DNA of 64,000 nucleotides from NCBI GenBank assembly GCA_037178625.1, contig CM074128.1:3782001-3846000 (forward strand), read 5' to 3'. A program made the translations under genes and the position numbers. The notes below the pieces were generated by a model. It was not told the origin of the DNA and ran no database searches. It saw only the letters and a list, made by a program, of their open reading frames with translations. The stretch's first letter is position 1, and each line of letters opens with the position of its first letter. The DNA comes from Skeletonema tropicum (taxonomy: Eukaryota; Bacillariophyta; Thalassiosirophyceae; Thalassiosirales; Thalassiosiraceae). Positions 56,413 through 64,000 of the stretch are shown piece after piece.

Positions 56413-59172
56413 AGATCAGCTACAACATTGTAGCGTCACTTCTGCGTAAGCTATCTTACTGAGAGGTGCAGACGAACTTGTATGGTATCACCGCGGAGTA
56501 TAATGGGTCACCAGAAGCGGCTCATGGCTATAGTGACGACGATAGATAGGATTTGGTAGAATGTGGTGCTGCCGTCCAGCCCAAGTTGGATCTCTCAGAT
56601 CAGCTACAACGTTGTAGCTTTGCTTCTACGTAAGCTATCCTACTGAGCAGTGAAAACGAGCTTGTTTGTAATCGCCACCGACTATGATGGGCCACCAGAA
56701 GCGGCTCATGGCTATAGTGACGACGATAGATAGGATTTGGTAGAATGTGGTGCTGCCGTCCAGCCCAAGTTGGACCTCTCAGATCAGCTACAACATTGTA
56801 GCTTTGCTTCTACGTAAGCTATCCTACTGAGCAGTGAAAATGACCTTGTTTGTAATCGCCATCGACTATAATGGGTCACCAGAAGCGGCTTATGCAGATA
56901 TTGACGACGATAGATAGGATTTGGTAGAATGTGGTGCTGCCGTCCAGCCCAATTTGGACCTCTCAGATCAGCTACAACGTTGTAGCTTTGCTTCTACGTA
57001 AGCCATCCTACTGAGCAGTAAAAACGAGCTTGTATGGTATCACCGCGGAGTATAATGGGCCACCAGAAGCGGCTCATGGATATAGTGACGACGAAAGATA
57101 GGATTTGGTTGAATGTGGTGCTGCCGTCCAGCCCAATTTGGACCTCTTAGATCAGCTACAACGTTGTAGCGTCGCTTCTACGTAAGCTATCCTACTGAGC
57201 AGTGCAAACAAGGTTGTTATGGGTTATTGTTGAGTATAATGGGTCACCAGAAGCGGCTCATGGCTATAGTGACGACGATAGATAGGATTTGGTAGAATGT
57301 GGTGCTGCCGTCCAGCCCAAGTTGGACCTCTCAGATCAGCTACAACATTGTAGCGTCACTTCTGCGTAAGCTATCTTACTGAGAGGTGCAGACGAACTTG
57401 TATGGTATCACCGCGGAGTATAATGGGTCACCAGAAGCGGCTCATGGCTATAGTGACGACGATAGATAGGATTTGGTAGAATGTGGTGCTGCCGTCCAGC
57501 CCAAGTTGGATCTCTCAGATCAGCTACAACGTTGTAGCTTTGCTTCTACGTAAGCTATCCTACTGAGCAGTGAAAACGAGCTTGTTTGTAATCGCCACCG
57601 ACTATGATGGGCCACCAGAAGCGGCTCATGGCTATAGTGACGACGATAGATAGGATTTGGTAGAATGTGGTGCTGCCGTCCAGCCCAAGTTGGACCTCTC
57701 AGATCAGCTACAACATTGTAGCTTTGCTTCTACGTAAGCTATCCTACTGAGCAGTGAAAATGACCTTGTTTGTAATCGCCATCGACTATAATGGGTCACC
57801 AGAAGCGGCTTATGCAGATATTGACGACGATAGATAGGATTTGGTAGAATGTGGTGCTGCCGTCCAGCCCAATTTGGACCTCTCAGATCAGCTACAACGT
57901 TGTAGCTTTGCTTCTACGTAAGCCATCCTACTGAGCAGTAAAAACGAGCTTGTATGGTATCACCGCGGAGTATAATGGGCCACCAGAAGCGGCTCATGGA
58001 TATAGTGACGACGAAAGATAGGATTTGGTTGAATGTGGTGCTGCCGTCCAGCCCAATTTGGACCTCTTAGATCAGCTACAACGTTGTAGCGTCGCTTCTA
58101 CGTAAGCTATCCTACTGAGCAGTGCAAACAAGGTTGTTATGGGTTATTGTTGAGTATAATGGGTCACCAGAAGCGGCTCATGGCTATAGTGACGACGATA
58201 GATAGGATTTGGTAGAATGTGGTGCTGCCGTCCAGCCCAAGTTGGACCTCTCAGATCAGCTACAACATTGTAGCGTCACTTCTGCGTAAGCTATCTTACT
58301 GAGAGGTGCAGACGAACTTGTATGGTATCACCGCGGAGTATAATGGGTCACCAGAAGCGGCTCATGGCTATAGTGACGACGATAGATAGGATTTGGTAGA
58401 ATGTGGTGCTGCCGTCCAGCCCAAGTTGGATCTCTCAGATCAGCTACAACGTTGTAGCTTTGCTTCTACGTAAGCTATCCTACTGAGCAGTGAAAACGAG
58501 CTTGTTTGTAATCGCCACCGACTATGATGGGCCACCAGAAGCGGCTCATGGCTATAGTGACGACGATAGATAGGATTTGGTAGAATGTGGTGCTGCCGTC
58601 CAGCCCAAGTTGGACCTCTCAGATCAGCTACAACATTGTAGCTTTGCTTCTACGTAAGCTATCCTACTGAGCAGTGAAAATGACCTTGTTTGTAATCGCC
58701 ATCGACTATAATGGGTCACCAGAAGCGGCTTATGCAGATATTGACGACGATAGATAGGATTTGGTAGAATGTGGTGCTGCCGTCCAGCCCAATTTGGACC
58801 TCTCAGATCAGCTACAACGTTGTAGCGTCGCTTCTACGTAAGCCATCCTACTGAGCAGTAAAAACGAGCTTGTATGGTATCACCGCGGAGTATAATGGGC
58901 CACCAGAAGCGGCTCATGGATATAGTGACGACGAAAGATAGGATTTGGTTGAATGTGGTGCTGCCGTCCAGCCCAATTTGAACCTCTTAGATCAGCTACA
59001 ACGTTGTAGCGTCGCTTCTACGTAAGCTATCCTACTGAGCAGTGCAAACAAGGTTGTTATGGGTTATTGTTGAGTATAATGGGTCACCAGAAGCGGCTCA
59101 TGGCTATAGTGACGACGATAGATAGGATTTGGTAGAATGTGGTGCTGCCGTCCAGCCCAAGTTGGACCTCTC
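56413..59172 (+). repeat. Three tandem copies of the 920-bp satellite pentamer
   Basis: Register positions 56597, 57517 and 58437. The CG/TT site reads TT, TT, CG, matching the last three copies of the four-copy run. Both runs also share the TTTGAACCTC variant in their last copy. Confidence 0.92.
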
Positions 59173-60836
59173 AGATCAGCTACAACGTTGTAGCTTTGCT
59201 TCTACGTAAGCTATCCTACTGAGCAGTGCAAATGAGCTTGTTTGCTATCGCCATGAACTAAAATGGGCCACTAGAAGCGACTCATGCAAATTTTGAAAAC
59301 GATAGAAAGGATTTGGTTGAATGTGGTGCTGCCGTCCAGCCCAAGTTGGACCTCTCAGATCAGCTACAACGTTGTAGCTTTGCTTCTACGTAAGCCATCC
59401 AACTGAGCAGTGAAAACGAGCTTGTATGGTATCGACGCGGAGTATAATGGGCCACCAGAAGCGGCTCATGGATATAGTGACGACGAGAGATCGGATTTGT
59501 TAGAATGGGGTGCTGCCATCCAGCCCAAGTTGGACCTCTCAGATCAGCTACAACATTGTAGCGTCGCTTCTACGTAAGCTATCCTACTGAGCAGTGCAGA
59601 TGAGCTAGTTTGTTATCGCCACTGACTATAATGGGCCACCAGAAGCGGCTCATGGCTATAGTGACGACGAGAGATAAAATATGACTGGATATAGTGCAGT
59701 TGTCCAGCCCAAGTTGGACCTCTCAGATCAGCTACAACGTTGTAGCGTCGCTTCTACGTAAGCTATCCTACTGAGCAGTAAAAACGAGCTTGTATGGAAT
59801 TGTCTTGGAGTATAATGGGCCACGAGAAGCGGCTCATGGCTATAGTGATGACGATAGATACGATATGAATGGATTTAGTGCTGCCGTCCAGCCCAAGTTG
59901 GACCTCTTAGATCAGCTACAACATTGTAGCGTCACTTCTGCGTAAGCTATCCTACTGAGCAGTGCAAATGAGCTAGTTTACTATCGTCATCGACTATAAT
60001 GGGCCACCAGAAGCGGCTCATGGCTATAGTGACGACGAGAGATACGATATGATTGGATATAGTGCAGTTGTCCAGCCCAAGTTGGACCTCTTAGATTAGC
60101 TACAACATTGTAGCTTTGCTTCTACGTAAGCTATCCTACTGAGCAGTGCTAACAAGGTTGTTATGGGTTTTGGTATCATTGTTGAGTATAATGGGCCACC
60201 AGAAGCGGCTCATGGCTATAGTGACGACGATAGATAGGATTTGGTAGAATGTGGTGCTGCCGTCCAGCCCAAGTTGGACCTCTCAGATCAGCTGCGAGTC
60301 TGTAGCTTTGCTTCTACGTAAGCTATCCTACTGAGCAGTGCAAATGAGCTTGGTTTCTACCGCCATCGACTTTAATGGGCCACCAGAAGCGGCTCATGGC
60401 TATAGTGACGACGAGAGATACGATATGACTCGATATAGTGCAGCTGTCCAGCCCAAGTTGGACCTCTCAGATCTGCTACAACGTTGTAGCGTCGCTTCTA
60501 CGTAAGCTATCTTACTGAGCAGGGAAAACGAGCTTGTATGGAATCGCCTCGGAGTATAATGGGCCACCAGAAGCGGCTCATGGATATAGTGATGACAATA
60601 GATACGGTATGATTGGATAACGTGCTGCCGTCCAGCCCAAGTTGGACCTCTCAGATCAGCTACAACATTGTAGCGTCACTTCTGCGTAAGCTATCTTACT
60701 GAGAGGTGCAGACGAACTTGTATGGTATCACCGCGGAGTATAATGGGCCACCAGAAGCGGCTCATGGCTATAGTGACGACGATAGATAGGATTTGGTAGA
60801 ATGTGGTGCTGCCGTCCAGCCCAAGTTGGACCTCTC
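59173..60836 (+). repeat. Satellite spacer block S, copy 3
   Basis: Same nine-monomer block, displaced by 4,424 bp from copy 2. The diagnostic sequences are at 59250 and 60149. Confidence 0.9.
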
Positions 60837-61756
60837 AGATCAGCTACAACATTGTAGCGTCACTTCTGCGTAAGCTATCTTACTGAGAGGTGCAGACGAA
60901 CTTGTATGGTATCACCGCGGAGTATAATGGGTCACCAGAAGCGGCTCATGGCTATAGTGACGACGATAGATAGGATTTGGTAGAATGTGGTGCTGCCGTC
61001 CAGCCCAAGTTGGATCTCTCAGATCAGCTACAACGTTGTAGCTTTGCTTCTACGTAAGCTATCCTACTGAGCAGTGAAAACGAGCTTGTTTGTAATCGCC
61101 ACCGACTATGATGGGCCACCAGAAGCGGCTCATGGCTATAGTGACGACGATAGATAGGATTTGGTAGAATGTGGTGCTGCCGTCCAGCCCAAGTTGGACC
61201 TCTCAGATCAGCTACAACATTGTAGCTTTGCTTCTACGTAAGCTATCCTACTGAGCAGTGAAAATGACCTTGTTTGTAATCGCCATCGACTATAATGGGT
61301 CACCAGAAGCGGCTTATGCAGATATTGACGACGATAGATAGGATTTGGTAGAATGTGGTGCTGCCGTCCAGCCCAATTTGGACCTCTCAGATCAGCTACA
61401 ACGTTGTAGCGTCGCTTCTACGTAAGCCATCCTACTGAGCAGTAAAAACGAGCTTGTATGGTATCACCGCGGAGTATAATGGGCCACCAGAAGCGGCTCA
61501 TGGATATAGTGACGACGAAAGATAGGATTTGGTAGAATGTGGTGCTGCCGTCCAGCCCAAGTTGGACCTCTTAGATCAGCTACAACGTTGTAGCGTCGCT
61601 TCTACGTAAGCTATCCTACTGAGCAGTGCAAACAAGGTTGTTATGGGTTATTGTTGAGTATAATGGGTCACCAGAAGCGGCTCATGGCTATAGTGACGAC
61701 GATAGATAGGATTTGGTAGAATGTGGTGCTGCCGTCCAGCCCAAGTTGGACCTCTC
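60837..61756 (+). repeat. Single copy of the 920-bp satellite pentamer
   Basis: Only one pentamer separates spacer copies 3 and 4 (displacement 2,584 bp). Register position 61021. Confidence 0.9.
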
Positions 61757-63420
61757 AGATCAGCTACAACGTTGTAGCTTTGCTTCTACGTAAGCTATCC
61801 TACTGAGCAGTGAAAATGAGCTTGTTTGCTATCGCCATGAACTAAAATGGGCCACTAGAAGCGACTCATGCAAATTTTGAAAACGATAGAAAGGATTTGG
61901 TTGAATGTGGTGCTGCCGTCCAGCCCAATTTGGACCTCTCAGATCAGCTACAACGTTGTAGCTTTGCTTCTACGTAAGCCATCCAACTGAGCAGTGAAAA
62001 CGAGCTTGTATGGTATCGACGCGGAGTATAATGGGCCACCAGAAGCGGCTCATGGCTATAGTGACGACGAGAGATCGGATTTGTTAGAATGGGGTGCTGC
62101 CATCCAGCCCAAGTTGGACCTCTCAGATCAGCTACAACATTGTAGCGTCGCTTCTACGTAAGCTATCCTACTGAGCAGTGCAGATGAGCTAGTTTGTTAT
62201 CGCCACTGACTATAATGGGCCACCAGAAGCGGCTCATGGCTATAGTGACGACGAGAGATAAAATATGACTGGATATAGTGCAGTTGTCCAGCCCAAGTTG
62301 GACCTCTCAGATCAGCTACAACGTTGTAGCGTCGCTTCTACGTAAGCTATCCTACTGAGCAGTAAAAACGAGCTTGTATGGAATTGTCTTGGAGTATAAT
62401 GGGCCACGAGAAGCGGCTCATGGCTATAGTGATGACGATAGATACGATATGAATGGATTTAGTGCTGCCGTCCAGCCCAAGTTGGACCTCTTAGATCAGC
62501 TACAACATTGTAGCGTCACTTCTGCGTAAGCTATCCTACTGAGCAGTGCAAATGAGCTAGTTTACTATCGTCATCGACTATAATGGGCCACCAGAAGCGG
62601 CTCATGGCTATAGTGACGACGAGAGATACGATATGATTGGATATAGTGCAGTTGTCCAGCCCAAGTTGGACCTCTTAGATTAGCTACAACATTGTAGCTT
62701 TGCTTCTACGTAAGCTATCCTACTGAGCAGTGCTAACAAGGTTGTTATGGGTTTTGGTATCATTGTTGAGTATAATGGGCCATCAGAAGCGGCTCATGGC
62801 TATAGTGACGACGATAGATAGGATTTGGTAGAATGTGGTGCTGCCGTCCAGCCCAAGTTGGACCTCTCAGATCAGCTGCGAGTCTGTAGCTTTGCTTCTA
62901 CGTAAGCTATCCTACTGAGCAGTGCAAATGAGCTTGGTTTCTACCGCCACCGACTATGATGGGCCACCAGAAGCGGCTCATGGCTATAGTGACGACGAGA
63001 GATACGATATGACTCGATAAAGTGCAGCTGTCCAGCCCAAGTTGGACCTCTCAGATCTGCTACAACGTTGTAGCGTCGCTTCTACGTAAGCTATCTTACT
63101 GAGCAGGGAAAACGAGCTTGTATGGAATCGCCTCGGAGTATAATGGGCCACCAGAAGCGGCTCATGGCTATAGTGACGACGATAGATAGGATTTGGTAGA
63201 ATGTGGTGCTGCCGTCCAGCCCAAGTTGGACCTCTCAGATCAGCTACAACATTGTAGCGTCACTTCTGCGTAAGCTATCTTACTGAGAGGTGCAGACGAA
63301 CTTGTATGGTATCACCGCGGAGTATAATGGGTCACCAGAAGCGGCTCATGGATATAGTGACGACGATAGATAGGATTTGGTAGAATGTGGTGCTGTCGTC
63401 CAGCCCAATTTGGACCTCTC
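61757..63420 (+). repeat. Satellite spacer block S, copy 4 (partly recombined)
   Basis: Matches the other S copies up to about 62,930. Two monomers then carry variants otherwise seen in the pentamer (CCACCGACTATGATGGG near 62,947 and GATAGATAGGATTTGG near 63,181), indicating exchange between monomer types. After 63421 the array continues with less regular monomers, including a 185-bp one. Confidence 0.85.
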
Positions 63421-64000
63421 AGATCAGCTACAACATTGTAGCTTTGCTTCTACGTAAGCTATCCTACTGAGCAGTGAAAATGACCTTGTTTGTAATCGCC
63501 ATCGACTCTAATGGGCCACTAGAAGCGGCTCATGGCTATAGTGATGACGAGAGATACGATATGACTGGATATAGTGCAGTTGTCCAGCCCAAGTTGGACC
63601 TCTCAGATCAGCTACAACATTGTAGCGTCGCTTCTACGTAAGCTATGTTACTGAGCAGTGAAAACGAGCTTGTATGGAATCGTCTCGGAGTATAATGGGC
63701 CACCAGAAGCGGCTCATGGCTATAGTGAACGACGAGAGATAGGATTTGGTAGAATGTGTTGTTGCCGTCCAGCCCAAGTTGGATCTCTCAGATCAGCTAC
63801 AACGTTGTAGCGTCGCTTATACGCAAGCAATCCTTCTGGGCAGTGCAAATGAGCTTGTTTGCTATCGCCACCAACTTTAATGGGCCAAAAAATGCGGCTC
63901 ATGGCTATAGTGACGACGAGAGATGGGATATGATTGGATATAGTGCTGCCGGCCAGCCCAAGTTGGACCTCTCAGATCAGCTACAACGTTGTAGCGTTGC

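Larger units (their letters stand above)
47777..64000 (+). repeat. 184-bp satellite DNA array (about 88 monomers, continues off right edge)
   Basis: Using AGATCAGCTACAAC as a register mark, successive copies are spaced 184 bp apart from 48,301 onward, with a few at 192 or 185 bp. All are head to tail. Each monomer carries GCTACAACGTTGTAGC, a perfect 16-bp palindrome, or its CATTG variant. Three blocks are nearly invariant: TCTACGTAAGCTATCCTACT, TATAATGGGCCACCAGAAGC and CAGCCCAAGTTGGACCTCTC. The segments between them vary. Since 184 is not a multiple of 3, no reading frame is maintained, and no long frame exists in the array. The first three monomers (spacing about 191, 165 and 184 bp) are diverged, as at an array edge. 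Confidence 0.97.

Noticed and set aside
63720..63902. Minus-strand 60-codon frame in the satellite
   Set aside because: It arises only because of a one-base insertion in one monomer. The other monomers do not keep it open.
47777..64000. CRISPR array
   Set aside because: Repeats are 184 bp and contiguous, without unique spacers, in a eukaryotic context. This is satellite DNA.

Overview
The window looks like nuclear DNA of a photosynthetic stramenopile, most likely a centric diatom. This rests on gene content, not on a database search. Genes have short GT-AG introns (65-98 nt). There is a chlorophyll-binding LHC-superfamily protein and a plastid-type sigma factor with an N-terminal targeting region. 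There are also a GT64-like glycosyltransferase, a long ankyrin protein, and a copia-type retroelement of the stramenopile kind.

Region 1 (1-29.7 kb) is gene-dense. It holds a partial IQ-motif protein running off the left edge, an ankyrin protein, PUS7/TruD pseudouridine synthase, a SpoU/TrmH-type RNA 2'-O-methyltransferase and an LHC-superfamily protein. These are followed by a sigma-70 factor, a GT64-like glycosyltransferase, a basic low-complexity protein, a PrsW-like membrane protease, importin-4, a type II membrane protein, an SBF/bile-acid-type transporter and TRM11. Genes mostly alternate in strand. Convergent pairs have stop codons only 47-92 bp apart and divergent pairs share short upstream regions. 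Three of the genes are RNA-modification enzymes. Two (LHC and sigma factor) are predicted plastid proteins that share an upstream region.

Region 2 (29.7-47.8 kb) is mobile-element debris. It contains a 1.38-kb TA-flanked element with terminal inverted repeats, a 665-bp TTAA-flanked MITE, LTR-like fragments, a mosaic of duplicated minisatellite pieces, and a badly decayed copia polyprotein end. Within it are two related peroxiredoxin-like genes. Each has one in-frame TGA exactly at the first position of a UxxC redox motif, and each is followed by a convincing SECIS element. The first copy (31,934-32,677) appears intact and is a predicted selenoprotein. The second (from 46,271) keeps the Sec codon and SECIS but has a frameshift and a tandemly duplicated 3' end.

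Region 3 (47.8 kb to the right edge) is one uninterrupted satellite array of about 88 head-to-tail monomers of 184 bp. Each monomer carries a 16-bp perfect or near-perfect palindrome. The array has nested higher-order structure. A 920-bp pentamer (5 x 184) occurs in runs of about 1, 4, 3 and 1 copies, and the runs are separated by near-identical 1,664-bp blocks (8 x 184 + 192). This resembles centromeric alpha-satellite organisation, but its function is unknown.
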